Origin: Eucommia ulmoides
Taxonomy: Eukaryota > Streptophyta > Magnoliopsida > Garryales > Eucommiaceae
Length of the DNA stretch: 64,000 bases
Direction: 5' to 3'
Assembly (NCBI GenBank): GCA_016647705.1
Contig: CM028335.1
Location: forward strand, 18,206,905 to 18,270,904
The stretch's first letter is position 1. Each line of letters opens with the position of its first letter. The position numbers and the translations under genes are program-made. Below are positions 43,601 to 54,495 of the stretch, in pieces. Under the pieces are notes generated by a model. The model worked only from the letters and a program-made list of their open reading frames with translations, did no database searches and had not been told where the DNA came from.

Positions 43601-46600
43601 AAAAATGGAAAGATGATCCACGGGATCAGTGGTGCTATCATATTGGGCTATTGGGGGATTAGGGAATCCATAAGGCACAGGCTCATCTACGATTTCATAG
43701 ATAAAGGAGATCTTACCCCAGTAGGTAGCCCGGCTACACCTCTAGCAACCTGTATCTAGTTGAGCGGCGTTCCATAGCCGCTTCCCCTCTGGCCGGTGCT
43801 ATGACCTGGCTGACAGCGGCTCGGGCCTCGTGCCTCCGGGCTAGCGGCGAAGAATGGGAATCTACTTCTCGAGTCTGGCAGGACCAGTGTTCAAATCAGG
43901 CCAGGCAGCTGGGCGCCCTAGCTGGCGGGGACCCTGGTCTGTCTTCAAACCGGCGTCCGCAAGATGGCTGAGATAAAGTCCCTGACGCGGCAGGGGATTC
44001 AGATCCCTCTCCTTGACTGCCCCGTTGCAGGGTTGAGGCCGGGCCTGGTTCACACATTTGTAAGAGTGAATCACTCGATCTTCGGACTCTTGAGGTCAGT
44101 CCCCTCCCCCTGCGTTCTGGAGATCCGGTCCCCTTTGCATGGGGGCCGGAGGAAGGTAGGAAAGGAGGACATGGAAGTAATTCTTGAATTCACCAAGTTT
44201 GCGCTCCAAATTGTCAATCCTTGAGGCGACAACAACTCCAGATGTTTGTCCTACGAAGACGCCTAAGGTCAGGACAGATGGGCCGGCCTGTCCCATGATG
44301 GGAACATTCTCTTCTTCGACGGGAACATGGGTCGTTGCCCTGGTATCTGGCTTTGGAGCTCTGGATATGTCTTGAGTGGGGTTGCAATTCACTGTGGCAT
44401 TTTGATTCCTCGATCGCAAGGAGTGACCTTGTGATTATCAAGTCTTAGCAGAACAGGGAGTTGATGACCCGTGGAAGATACTTTGTGCGCTTCCTACAGA
44501 CGGTGCTAAACAGTTGGTGTCGAAAAATGGACCAACCAACAATATGGTCTGGTCAACCCATACGTGGAGAACTAAGGATGATCTGGAGAGTGTTTTCGTC
44601 GGAGCTGGATTCCTCAGGCCTTCAGAACCTCGATCCTGCGCTTGTCTGAGTTGTTGAAGCGTTGTCCAGCCTGGCCTTCAGGTCAGTACCTACACATAGG
44701 ACCTACCGGGGTGTGCCCAGCGTACCCTCTCCGGCGTAAGAGTAAGAGCTCGGGGGGAAAAAAGAGGTCGCTTAGATAAAATAAAATTGTTACCTCAAGT
44801 TCGCAACTTCTGAATGGCTTGGCAAGGCCTTCCTTTTATAAGTGATGATGTCGTTAGCATCCCGGAAATTAGGGCCTTAAGCTCGGTTATCCGTCCTAAT
44901 CAGTCTAGCATGTGGAGTGTGTGTGAAAGATTAGAGCTATGGGCCTTTAATCGTTGATGGAGAAGTCCATGGGCCAAGCCTGTTAAGAATTGTACATTGA
45001 CCCGGGCACCGAGGTGGAGGTCGGGATAGCTACACCGACCTGATCATCTTTGGTGACATCTGAGGAGAACGTTGGGGACTCTTGCTTGGCGATTGATTCA
45101 AATCCATGGTTACCAACCTAGGATGACGCTGGGCTAATGAACAGCCGGGCTCATCAGGTCAGCTGATGTCACGGCGTTGGTGACGTGGCACTTTTGATCT
45201 AGGTGACGGACATGTGGCGGGTGGTAGAATTTTACCCACATCACCCCCAACAAGAATTATCACCAAAACCGGAAGTCATGATAGTGAATGCAAACATACA
45301 AATTTCTAAAGAGTACCGACTTTCAAACTTCGAAGCATGACGTGCCAGGGCAATCGGGATAGTGTGGGGGGGCAGGGGGGGTGGGATGTGGAGTTTGGAT
45401 GCATTGAAATTTCAAAGGTTTGGAGTTTAGAAGCACGAAGAGAATCGTTGAATTCTAGAAGATTCAAATGTTTGCGGCACTTGGTGTAAATTTCTTTTGA
45501 TTGACAAAAAATAGTGTGCTAGTGAAAAGCTATTAGTTTGAAATGCTATAAATTTGATACTACAATTTGGTTCATGAAAAGTCATTCCATGTTTTTCTAT
45601 ACACAAACACTCGTTGGGGGCTAATTTAAGCTATGAAATTTACTACAAAGTCCATGCTTCAAAAAGATGTTCATGTAAAAATATTTCCAAAATCCACCAT
45701 TTTCTATCATTCCTTTCAGATATTAAAATAGATATTTGTAAGCTGTTAGGCAGCTTCTAATACTTGGGATTAATAACCAAAAGCAGAAATATATTGAGTG
45801 GGCATGAACTATTATAGCCACAAAGACCGTATGACAATTGGGGGTTTCACAAACAATGAACAGAAAACAGGCGAACTCAATATCAATTAATAATCTAAAT
45901 TTCAATATAAAGTCTGAATTCCAACATAAATCATGCCCCATATGTGTGCATATAGGCAGAGAAACTAATAGGATAATGACAATCCTAACCAAATCACTTG
46001 GATAATGTTTTTCTAAATTAGGAATGCAAGACTATTGAGGATGCTAACAGATAACTATTTAAACTAATAATATTCCTAAACTAATAAAATAAAAATAAAT
46101 ACAATATCTACTCCAACAATTAGTATAATCCTATGAACTTTTCCAAGTTCCCAATCAACAAACCCATCAAAGATAAGACACATGGACTGCACCTACAACA
46201 CAACACAACCCAACCCAGCAATAACGGAATATCTAATATCTTTGACTTAGACCTCACTAAATATAGAGAAAAAGATACCGTAGCATATCAAATAAGACAG
46301 ATCAATTCAAAAACTTGATTATAAACAAAGGTAGGAGTCCACTGGATATATTTAAACTCTAGACCTGTACTCTTATTTTAGGTTCAGAACTTAATGTGTC
46401 TTCTCTAACAAAGCAGTCATGAGGTAACACACACAGAAGAGAGAGAGAGAGAGAGAGACCTTTGATAAGGCAAAAAGCTGAGAGTGCATCCCATTTTGGT
46501 CCCGATTAAAATTTGGTCCAAGACGTTCCATCAGTGAAACAAAGCACCAAAATGATTCTGATTCCTCTTGCATGACAAATAATAATGGGGACAGAAGATC

Positions 46601-47468
46601 ACTCATTCCCTGTAAGACAATGACAGATTATCCGCTTCTTTGATTACCAAGCATATATAACAAAAATAGACACTACTGCAGTACGTTTATAGGGTTAGTA
46701 ATTGTGCCACGTCCACTAGATTTGTCAACAAGAAGCATGATTAATGGTGAGGACTGATCAAATCAGATCAGCAATTGATTACTCCAAAATTTAAGAGTTC
46801 TATATGGACCACATGAAACAAGAAAAGGTATTCAAAATTAATAACAAGTCCTCAGCTTCATACATCTAACCACATATCCAAGGGATGTCATGCATACAAA
46901 GATTCGAATTCAAATCTGTTCAAGTTAAATATATAATGTCTTTGTTCAAACAGAAGGCAATGAGTAGCCAGAAAAATTATAGATTGCATGAGTGAACATC
47001 TCACATATTCAATTCGAAGACCAACTTTATGCTTTGTAATTGTAAATACACCCAACAATTTGAAAGGGTGAACATCTTACATATTCAACATGAAGAGCAA
47101 CTTTATGTTTTGTAATTGTCAATACACCCAACAATTTGAAAGACACCCGAACAAAAAATAATCAGAGATGGCACTATTCAATTACCTGACAGTACCCAAG
47201 ATCAAAGTTATAGAATGAGTATGTCAGCAGAATGTCACGTAAAAGATCCACATTTCGATTGTCATCCCCATCGTAGAATGGGATTGTTCTGTCAGTTCTT
47301 ACCTTGAACAGGAAGAAAAATCAAATCAAATTATAAATTAAATATTCTATATAGTTCACTAAACCCCCAGAATTGGTGTGCTGAATTCATCCATACCACA
47401 TCTTTTTCAATAAGGCCTTTCCTCTCCCTGAATTTTGTAAATCTCCTTGCCTGTTCAGGTGAGATGCT
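37625..47468 (-). CDS. Rab GTPase-activating TBC protein (C-terminal half)
   Basis: Five exons give one continuous frame: 47397-47468, 47186-47302, 46460-46609, 39379-39479 and 37625-37955, stop TAA at 37625. The protein activates GTP hydrolysis by Rab GTPases and so ends membrane-trafficking signals. Seen: EKDV/VRTDR across the first junction, with the arginine finger of the IxxDxxR motif; FDLGYCQ/GMSDLLSP across the next, with the glutamine finger; SFWCFVSLMERLGPNF; LNYFFCFRW; LRLWEVLWTHHLSEH; and MGEQMDFDTLLKFINELSG. The tail ends PPGTPPSLPVVD. It most resembles the plant TBC1D15/GYP7-like group. The intron after 39379 starts with GC (AAGAG/GCAAG), a rare but valid donor; others are GT-AG. 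The intron between 39479 and 46460 is about 7 kb and holds a Tat element. The N-terminal half (lipid-binding-like region and TBC motif A) was not found up to 64000, so the gene continues past a very long intron, leaves the window, or is truncated. Confidence 0.9.
37956..39378 (-). other. Last intron of TBC gene
   Basis: GC-AG intron ending TTTTTTTCCTCAG. Contains a GA-free noncoding stretch, C-rich tracts near 38395 and 38600, and no gene. Confidence 0.75.
39480..40220 (-). other. TBC intron, downstream part
   Basis: Noncoding; an imperfect direct repeat AACATGTGAGAATTGATAAAGACAG (about 34 bp) occurs twice at 39908-39985. No gene. Confidence 0.6.
40226..40402 (-). repeat. 3' LTR remnant of Tat element
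   Basis: 177 bp matching 44512-44688 with about 5% differences. It starts TGTTGGTGTCGG on the plus strand, the outer border. The other 555 bp of the LTR are absent. Confidence 0.92.
40336..40521 (-). pseudogene. Pol-LTR fusion ORF
   Basis: On the minus strand pol continues as VLADFITKLTFSDEESNAD, the usual link from RT-RNase H to the next domain, reads through the deletion junction near 40403, and then translates LTR sequence (TDLKARPDNASTTQTSAGSRF, last 22 residues) to a TGA at 40336. The fusion is a by-product of the deletion; no function is implied. Confidence 0.75.
40522..42023 (-). pseudogene. Tat reverse transcriptase / RNase H start
   Basis: Three blocks: 42023-41631 (N-terminal linker, HNELPWIDPSVAMHRL and PVRQKRRKF), 41592-41098 (PLPRIDIVIDATARYE, LSFLDAYVGYNKI, VIPFGLRNAGATYQRLVNKM, catalytic YIDDMLV at 41275-41286, KLNPSKCIFGM), and 40911-40522 (ASTTAVSAALVREE of RNase H, PVYYASRVL, YQPGTAIRG). 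A TAG at 41632 sits where Trp is usual; a frameshift follows near 41575; more stops lie near 41095-41040. Dead enzyme. Confidence 0.9.
42248..42670 (-). pseudogene. Tat protease region
   Basis: Contains SFSEANLKGMHIPYDDALVI and the active-site segment ILVDKGSFADIIFNWAFDRM, the Tat form of the retroviral aspartic protease (D-x-G-S). The residue after Asp is Lys instead of the usual Gly. Frame is open over 140 codons and then shifts toward the RT linker. Confidence 0.8.
42740..44441 (-). pseudogene. Tat gag
   Basis: N-terminal part at 44419-44096 (VEEENVPIMGQAG), core at 43586-43305 (SCKFFPLTLTGPTRTWFNDL, LEQQFLTRFSRSR, MTHILSLRQEVNE) and nucleocapsid at 43081-42740 with the CDFHRDRGHTIEKC finger followed by LREEIEALIKRGYL. 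The parts lie in different frames, so the gene is broken. Domain order is normal for Tat. Confidence 0.85.
44492..44508 (-). other. Primer binding site of Tat element
   Basis: On the minus strand TAGCACCGTCTGTAGGA lies 3 nt after the 5' LTR end. It resembles the TGGCGCCGTCTGTGGGA site used by many plant Ty3 elements (from memory, tRNA-Arg), with three transitions. Confidence 0.65.
44512..45243 (-). repeat. 5' LTR of Tat element
   Basis: 732 bp, complete. On the minus strand it begins TGATGTGGGTAAAATTC and ends near CGACACCAACT. A TATA box (TATAAAAG, plus coordinates 44833-44840) lies centrally. Confidence 0.85.
45249..46459 (-). other. TBC intron, upstream part
   Basis: Noncoding AT-rich DNA. 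A GA microsatellite (46439-46458) on the plus strand abuts the donor of the exon at 46460-46609, so the intron begins GTCTCTCTCTC. No other feature. Confidence 0.7.
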
Positions 47469-49476
47469 CTGAAGAAAAAATATGAATGCAGAAATAATGC
47501 TTCTTAGCAAGTTGCTTATTAACAATACTGTAGTTAATTATCAGCAAAACATAAAACTCCAGCTTGTTGAGGAGATTTTTACTCTTTCACGAAACAAAAT
47601 GAAGAATACAACTCAAAAGCTTTTTCAGGAATGCCAGAATATCCATCATCATATCATAAAGGGAAGAATGTCCCGCTGACTGCTGAGTACTGTCTTGTCA
47701 ATTTTATCATTGAACTGTCTCAGATGTTCCATATTCAGGCAACGTGGCAAATTTTGCCTGCCATACTAGTGCAATAATTTTTCTAATAACTATTTAAAAT
47801 TAAAAAAAAAAAAGACCCTTAAGAGCCTGCAGCACAAAACCAGAGAGTTACTTGAAACCCATATCATTTAGTGCCTTTATAATACTTCCTGCCAATGATT
47901 CAAATGACATAAAACCATTTTATCGTCTGAATCCTACTTATCTTTATATTTTTCCAAATCTTAATGCTGTCTTTTGTATGAAATGAAAATATAACATCTT
48001 TTGTCGCCCACTTTTGAAGTGCATTGGATACACAAATTGATACCCCAAATTAAAGGGTGTACAGCCGTATTATTGCATTCAGATAGTGCTCTTACACACA
48101 TCCTCATATCTATAGGTATGTTTTCTTATTATCCCAATTGAATTTATCCATCTGTGCTACCATATCAAAGAAACCCGTTCAGTAGATGGTGAAAGGCTCC
48201 CCTTGGAGGCATGGAGGCAAGAGGAATCAACTAGTTTGAACAACCAAGTAGTGCACATGTAAGGAAAGAAGTATTAGATTGAACACATTCTATAGTGTTT
48301 TTTCATAGGAAAAAATTCACCCACAAGAAGCAAAGTGCAGATTATTAAATTAATTAAATATATATGCGTGTGAATATGAAATCTAAATTTGAATAATGGT
48401 CATTGTAGCTGTAATAGCTGTGGAAAAGCACTATAGATACCCTTTGTAATTAGTATGATATGCACAACTTGGTCAAGCACCCTATTTTTCAGGTTATAGA
48501 TCTATAGAAGAAATCATACCCAACTCATCATGCCTCACCCGTTTTTACATCCCCTATGTAGTAAAAGTAGGATGGTATACATTTTTAGTTGGGATATATT
48601 TGAAGACATAATTTAACAGCTAGGATCGATTATAATAGAATAGATGGACAAGATTAAAATACAAATTATAAGAATTAGGGACCGCAACCTCAGCCATTTC
48701 CTTCTCTCTCAAAAATACCCCCTAACCCTAACGCTGCCTCTTAGTAAACACACTTCTGCTGACCCCCAACCCCGATGCATTTTGTATTTCTGTCCTCTTC
48801 TCTCCCTTGAAAACCTAGAAGCAATACCATCACAGCCAAAAACCCTTGGCTATGTCCCTGAACTACTTTCTCTTGCAGTTTTTGCCCTCTGCTGCCACTA
48901 CATGTCGCCATTCGTCGCCACTCCTTGTCGCTTGAGAGTTGAACTTTCTTTATCTATACTTTTATTTCTTAAGGTTATCTTAATTAAATTTTATGCTTTT
49001 ATATTTTATAATTAAAACTATTTTAAAAAAAATTAAAAATAAAAAGAGAAAAACTTTGCATTGTAAAGGTTTTGGAATAAACAGAATAAAATTGTAAGAT
49101 TATATTCTAGATGTCTAACTATTTATGTAATAGTATCTGCTAGAGCTTACAAAATTTGCATTTTAAAAAAAGGTCGACAAGGTGGCACAACATAAGTTTA
49201 GAACTTTAGATAGAGGCAATTTGGGGTCTTAGTCGGTGGGTTTTATAGTGTTATCCTATATTTTGTCAAGGAAGTATCAACCGTAACTTATACTTGGGTT
49301 GAAATGAATATTAAGATTTTAAATTATGGCTAAATAGGTTTGTTTGTTGAAATTATGGTTATAGTAAAACTAATTACAATTACATTAGGATTAATTTAGT
49401 CAATTCGGCATGAATTACCATTTTCATGTCTAATGTGATGAGTTAAGAACATCATTAAATAATGATAAATAGTACA
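47469..49476. other. Gap upstream of recognised TBC exons
   Basis: No further TBC exon could be read. A near-direct repeat (GAACATCTTACATATTCAA...CAACTTTATG) at 46993-47155 is in the neighbouring intron. A 123-codon plus-strand frame at 48644 is Leu-rich and unsupported. 48660-48950 has normal base composition and might be a gene shard. Confidence 0.4.
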
Positions 49477-49831
49477 TGTTAGGAGGTTCCAACTTAAAAC
49501 CATACGGTGCTAAGTGGAGTAACTCCTTTGATTTATATAGTGGTTTGAGAACTCTTAGATGAGCGATGTGAGACAAGAATTTAACACTCACCCTTGAGTG
49601 CAACCCCCGGTTTGCACGAATAATTTGACTACGAGAGAATGATGAGAAATGTGCAACTCTCGGCTTGCACGGATGATTTGATTACGAGAGAATGAGAGAC
49701 CCAACCTTGGCTTTGATACCATGATAGGAGGTTCCAACTTAAAACTATATGGTGCTAAGTGGAGTAACTCCTTTGATTTATATAGTAGTTTGGGAACTCT
49801 TAGATGAGCGATGTAGGACAGGAATCTAACA
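49477..49831 (-). mobile_element. Complete 355-bp TRIM
   Basis: Two 110-bp LTRs (49477-49586 and 49722-49831) begin TG and end CA on the plus strand and differ at roughly ten positions. The flanks carry the exact 5-bp duplication GTACA (49472-49476 and 49832-49836). On the minus strand the primer site TGGTATCAAAGC (49710-49721, tRNA-iMet type) abuts the 5' LTR; a short purine stretch AAGGGTGAG abuts the 3' LTR. The 135-bp interior is two copies of a unit with TTTGCACGAATAATTTGACTACGAG. No coding capacity. A TATATAAAT box lies in each LTR. Confidence 0.93.
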
Positions 49832-49836
49832 GTACA

Positions 49837-50429
49837 CATTACGGAGCTCAATTAAATTTGTGCGTTTAGTGACAAGATATATACTAGTTGAAGTATAATT
49901 TTTGATAAACAACCAGTGGCATGCAGAAGTAGCTAGAGACTCCGAGTAGTAACATCAACCATAAATTCATGCTAACTTCACTATATTGTTTCTTTTCCTT
50001 TTTGACCAAAAAGAATAATCAGTTTCATGCAATCCGAATATATTCCGTTATATTATTTGAATCCATCTAAAATACCAAAGTAAATAATACAAAGTAATCC
50101 AACCAACGGAATTTCACATATGAAACAAAGCATCTTAATACTTCCAAAATAATCCATATCATAGATATAATGTATAGATTGATGCATATCAAAATAGCAA
50201 AGACGTTTATAAGTGGGTACAGATTGAGTATATGTGGGTTATAGCTAGTTAGATATTGCCTTGCATGTTCATAGGATAATCGATGATTGTACGGCCTCTA
50301 TTTTTTCAGGGTTGTCTAAGGCGATTGCCTGGTCTGAGCAATTAGGAGAGGCGATAGAAGCATATACTATCTTTAACTACGCCGAGGGAGGCATTTAAAG
50401 TGAGGCCATGAACGTGGAGTTTAGTTAGG
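49837..50429. other. Gene-free gap
   Basis: AT-rich; nothing recognised. Confidence 0.4.
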
Positions 50430-51122
50430 TGGCATTTGGTTAATATTTCTGCTTTTCTATTTCTACTCCCTAAAAAAGGGATGAGAATTGTATTTCCATT
50501 CTCAATAATTCTGGAACAAAAATGCGTTTGGTTACGACAATTGTTCTTAAATTGTTTCATAATTTACGGAAAACAAAACCAACAAATCACATTTGGTTAC
50601 AACGTCAGTTCTTTTATATATACACACACGCGCGCGCGCACAACCAACAAATCACATTTGGTTACAACATCAGTTCTTTTATACACACACAAACATATAT
50701 ATATAATTTTACTAATAATTGTTGCAAATTATAGAGAAAAAAAACGAATCTATAAGATTAATTACAACTAAATAAAATAATTATAGTAAAATACTTTATT
50801 GTGTTTTCTTGGCCTAAACAGATGAATAAAAGGAAAAAAATATTACTTCTTTATATTTGATGCAAATGAAGTTTGAAGGAAGGACCTCATTACGAATTTT
50901 AAAAATATCGATGTTGCCCCTTTAAGTGAGAATAAGTTTGGAAGGAACAGAAACGACTTTTTTTTTGTTTCTCAAAATCCCAAGAATTTTGGGATTAATC
51001 TCAAAATTTTTGGAATATTTGGGAACAAAAGCATGTTCACCAAACATGCTTTTGTCTTTAAATTTTAAAATTCGGGGAATGGAAACAAGAATTTGGGAGC
51101 AGAAACACTAAACTAACGCGGA
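50430..51122. mobile_element. MITE family B-like element without GC core
   Basis: Ends GGCATTTGGTTAATATTTCTG and, in complement, CGTTAGTTTAGTGTTTCTG are imperfect inverted repeats. Interior ATGCGTTTGGTTACGACAATTG corresponds to the ACGATAATTT segment of family B. It contains an internal duplication of about 60 bp (CAACAAATCACATTTGGTTAC at 50580 and 50645) with a GC/CA microsatellite between. Confidence 0.6.
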
Positions 51123-51125
51123 CTT

Positions 51126-51480
51126 AATGTTTCTGTTTTTTCTATTTCTACTCCGAAAAATATGGGATGAGATTCTCAATAACTCGGGGAACAAAAATGC
51201 GTTTGGTAACAATACTTCTTCTTAAACTGTTTCATTATTTATGAGAACAAAACCAAAGTAACACATTTGGTTACAACATTAGTTCTCACTTTAAAAAAAA
51301 AAAAATTACTTTAAATGTAAAGGACAAACTTACATATTTCTTTTAGCCAATCAATTTTTGCAAATTATAGCAAATAAAAGATTAATTAAATAAAATAATT
51401 ATAGAAAAATATTTTATTGTGTTTTTCTCGACTTAAATTGAATAAAAGGAAAAAAAAATCATTTCTTTATAACATTTTTC
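51126..51480. mobile_element. Second, truncated MITE copy
   Basis: Starts TGTTTCTGTTTTTTCTATTTC directly after the first copy and follows it through AACAAAAATGCGTTTGGTAAC and TAAAATAATTATAG to about 51480. The far inverted repeat is missing. Confidence 0.6.
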
Positions 51481-51624
51481 TAAATGCCTTAATGATATTA
51501 ACGAGTACCACACCTCACTATTTTATTCTTCATCTTTCGTATCTATCTGTCAAATATAACGTTCTCTTTCTTCATGTTCTCTTTCCAGCATTATATCTTA
51601 TTGTTTAGTTTTGGTAAAATAAAT

Positions 51625-51659
<35 letters not shown>

Positions 51660-51929
51660 ATATGTCCTTCCTATCCTAAACCAAATTTGTAACACAATTA
51701 TTCTACTCCATCACAACTTCCTTACAGCAGTCAAAACAGATGAAATCTCCAATACAAGTGACCAACTATATATTTTGAAACCATTAATAAACTATTCCAA
51801 ACTGCATTTGGGAGAGACAAAGTGGCTAAGAGAGAGCAAAGGAAGACTACTCAATACAAGTCAACAGCAACAAAGCCTATGTTGCACATATATAGGGTTT
51901 GCTACATGATCTGCTTCGAGTCATATATG
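51481..51929. other. Gap containing poly-G tract
   Basis: AT-rich apart from the G32 run at 51627-51658. The 111-codon frame crossing it is poly-Gly and not a gene. Confidence 0.6.
51627..51658 (+). repeat. Poly-G tract, 32 bases
   Basis: Thirty-two uninterrupted G residues; could fold as a G-quadruplex. Length should be treated as uncertain because such runs are hard to sequence. Confidence 0.85.
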
Positions 51930-52690
51930 TCCTTTAAGGGTCATCCCATCCATTAAACTGAATGCCATCAAATCACTCTACCAATTTATTTTTCATTCTA
52001 CCCTTCCCTCTTGCACTCTTGTAGCACCTTCCCTTTGAATTAAATTACACTTTTTAATTGATACTTGATCTACTTTCTAATTGATACTTGATCTTCTATG
52101 CACATGTCCGCACCATCTTAAATAATTTTCTCGCATGATGTTATTCCTAACCTTTCTCTAATGTTTTCATTCCTAATTCTATTATTTGTAGTATTATCAT
52201 TCATTCACTTTAACATTCTCATCTCAACTACACTTACTTTTCAGACATGCTTCTTCCTTGCTGCCCAACATTCTAAACCACATTAAAGTGTTGATCTTAT
52301 TGCAAGCTTATAGAAATTCCCTTTCATTTCGATAATATACCACATATCACGCCAACTGCAATTCTCCGTTTAACTATCATTCTTCTTGTGTAATGTTTCT
52401 ATTGCCCCGAATTATATAACTTAAACATCTAAAATAATTGGCATTAGAAACTACTTGATCCAACTTTTACCATATCATCATCTCTTCGAATATTACTAAT
52501 TATAATGAATGTATTTAATCTCAGTTCTACTAATTATTACACCTTAATACTGTAGAGTTTCTCTAAAAACTCTTAACTTACTGTGATTACTTCTTTTCCT
52601 TTCATTAACTACTACTATATCATCTACAAAAAACATACTTCACTCTATCCTAAAAATGTTTTCTCAGTCCATCCATCGCTAAAGACAGGT
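51930..52690 (-). mobile_element. RTE-like non-LTR retrotransposon fragment
   Basis: On the minus strand the catalytic reverse transcriptase motif reads MFFVDDIVVVN (about 52605-52637). Downstream, in broken frames, come FYKLAIRS, WFRMLGSKEEACL and, at the end, LRWCGHVHRRS (about 52090-52125). These match the C-terminal half of the RTE/LINE reverse transcriptase common in plants. Many stops and several indels; the 5' half is absent. Confidence 0.75.
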
Positions 52691-52942
52691 AAAAACTTGA
52701 AGACAATGCTTGGTACAAGCCAATATGAATTGGGAAGGCACAAGTATTGCTGAGAAAAATTCTTCCCTGAAGACGATCCGATCAGGTTGTACTTTGGACG
52801 ACTAGCGGGCTGATTTTTTTTAACCTCATTGTTTCGGTCGGGATTCAGTTAATGACATTTATTTTGACGGGTAACTTGGCCTGACTGATATAAATGCAAA
52901 ACACAGCATATAAGATATATGTTCTAGCTTGAGAGGGAGTAT

Positions 52943-53076
52943 TGAAGGGTATTTCTGTCATTCCTACTGTTTAGGGTTAATGTATTGTTCTATTATTTCT
53001 ATTATAAATAAAGGGAGAAGCTGACACGTAAGTTAAGCCTTCTCATTCTTTTCGATTCTCTTGTTACTTTATTAAC
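52943..53076 (+). mobile_element. Candidate short solo LTR
   Basis: A copia-like polypurine tract GCTTGAGAGGGAGTAT (52927) precedes TGAAGGGTATTTC, and the segment ends TTATTAACA (53076) with TATAAATAAAGG near 53005. Just after it, CGTATCACATG resembles a mutated tRNA-iMet primer site. No partner LTR is present. Confidence 0.4.
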
Positions 53077-54213
53077 ATCATCGTATCACATGATAAATAC
53101 CATTTGTTCTCCGCATGTTATACCAAATCTTAGAGAGTCGGCCCGGACTCTCTCTCATTATGCTTACACTCGAAGCTCTCTTTCATTGTCTACCACATTT
53201 TTCTCCTCCTCTCTTATTTTTCTCAATATTTAACCATTGGAAGCTCAAGACAAGGAATAACTTAAGAGACATTGCAAGAACAATGACCACACCGACATTA
53301 CCCATTTCTCTTTTTTCATATATTTTTTTCCTTGAATCGGGGACATCTTGCTTTTGGTTGTAGTGATGTATGATGGTTGTTCCGATTTGAATCTTGCGAT
53401 TCTACAAGTACAACCAGTAATAATTAAGTCAATCCAAATCTTAGTATAATCTTTATTCTGGTAGAATCTTAATATTTACCGTAAGATCCCATTGAATCTT
53501 AGAATCCCGATTCGATTTACGATTTTAACGATCCTAAATCATCATGTTTTTATTTCATGTCTTTATAGGATATCGTTTATTTTAGCTCTTTATAAGAAAA
53601 TTAACACCACTGTTAAATTTAATGTTAGGTCTCACAAACTTACTTTTTTTTTTCACCAGGTTTTCATGTATACAAAATTACATACTAATAATTACTCGCG
53701 CATAAAGGCACATTTTTAAATTATTCTAATAAAAAAATTATGCAATTTAAAATATTATTTTAAAATGTAATTAATTACCTTAAATAATCAAATCTATATC
53801 ATGAATTGCAAGCTCCACAGAAATTAAGGTTAATACAAAGGCTATAGGATCTCTCCAAATATATAATTTAAGGGATGAAAATATCTCTTCAACTAAATGG
53901 TTGAGATTTTCTGCACGTCCCATCTAATAGATCTTAACTGTTCAATTGACCAAAAATAATGCAGGGCGCCCACACCATCCTGATTTATATTATAGATATT
54001 TAATATTGTATTCAATTCTTCACCTTGAATTTTCATTAAATAAGTAAATTATACCATCGAACTGATTTTCTACTAACATGTTTGAAAATTATGTATTACT
54101 TTCATTGTTTATTGTATTATTAGATAAAAATTAAATTCTAACTACTTTTTTAAAAATAAAATAAACGAACAAAAGTAAATAACCCTACTCAGGTAGGACA
54201 AAGATCTGTTTGT

Positions 54214-54248
<35 letters not shown>

Positions 54249-54490
54249 GACATCTTAAGAACTTAAATGAAATGCACTTTGCAATGTTTATTTATAAGTA
54301 ATTACAACTATGCTTTCATCTCATCATATTCCTAATATTTTCTATTTTTGTTTGAATAAATGATTTTTCACAAATGGTTCATATGCTCGTGCCTTAATTT
54401 GTAGCATCTTACGATTCGATCCAAGATTCCATTTTTTGAAACCCAAATACAAGCCAACTTAGGATCCCGATTTTAACAACCTTGATTCAG
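53077..54490. other. Gene-free gap
   Basis: AT-rich. AGAGAGTC-GGCCCG-GACTCTCT (53132-53153) is a perfect 8-bp stem. A GT/AT microsatellite lies at 54214-54248. No gene. Confidence 0.45.
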
Positions 54491-54495
54491 CCTTA

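Larger units (their letters stand above)
40226..45243 (-). mobile_element. Deleted Tat-lineage Ty3 element in TBC intron
   Basis: Minus-strand element flanked by the 5-bp duplication CCCCC (40221-40225 and 45244-45248). In transcriptional order: 5' LTR (45243-44512), primer site, gag, protease, RT with early RNase H, then an abrupt junction at 40402/40403 to the last 177 bp of an LTR. The RNase H tail, integrase, polypurine tract and most of the 3' LTR are missing. The gag finger CDFHRDRGHTIEKC, protease VDKGSFADI and RT YIDDMLV indicate the Tat/Retand group. It lies in the same orientation as the host gene and is far more GC-rich than the intron around it. Confidence 0.9.

Noticed and set aside
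43341-44375. Plus-strand frames of 60-92 codons
   Set aside because: Antisense of the GC-rich Tat gag region.
48644-49015. 123-codon plus-strand frame
   Set aside because: Leu-rich, no motif, no relation to the minus-strand TBC gene; treated as chance.
53115-53363. 82-codon plus-strand frame
   Set aside because: Hydrophobic and AT-biased without motif, signal or neighbours; not supported as a gene.
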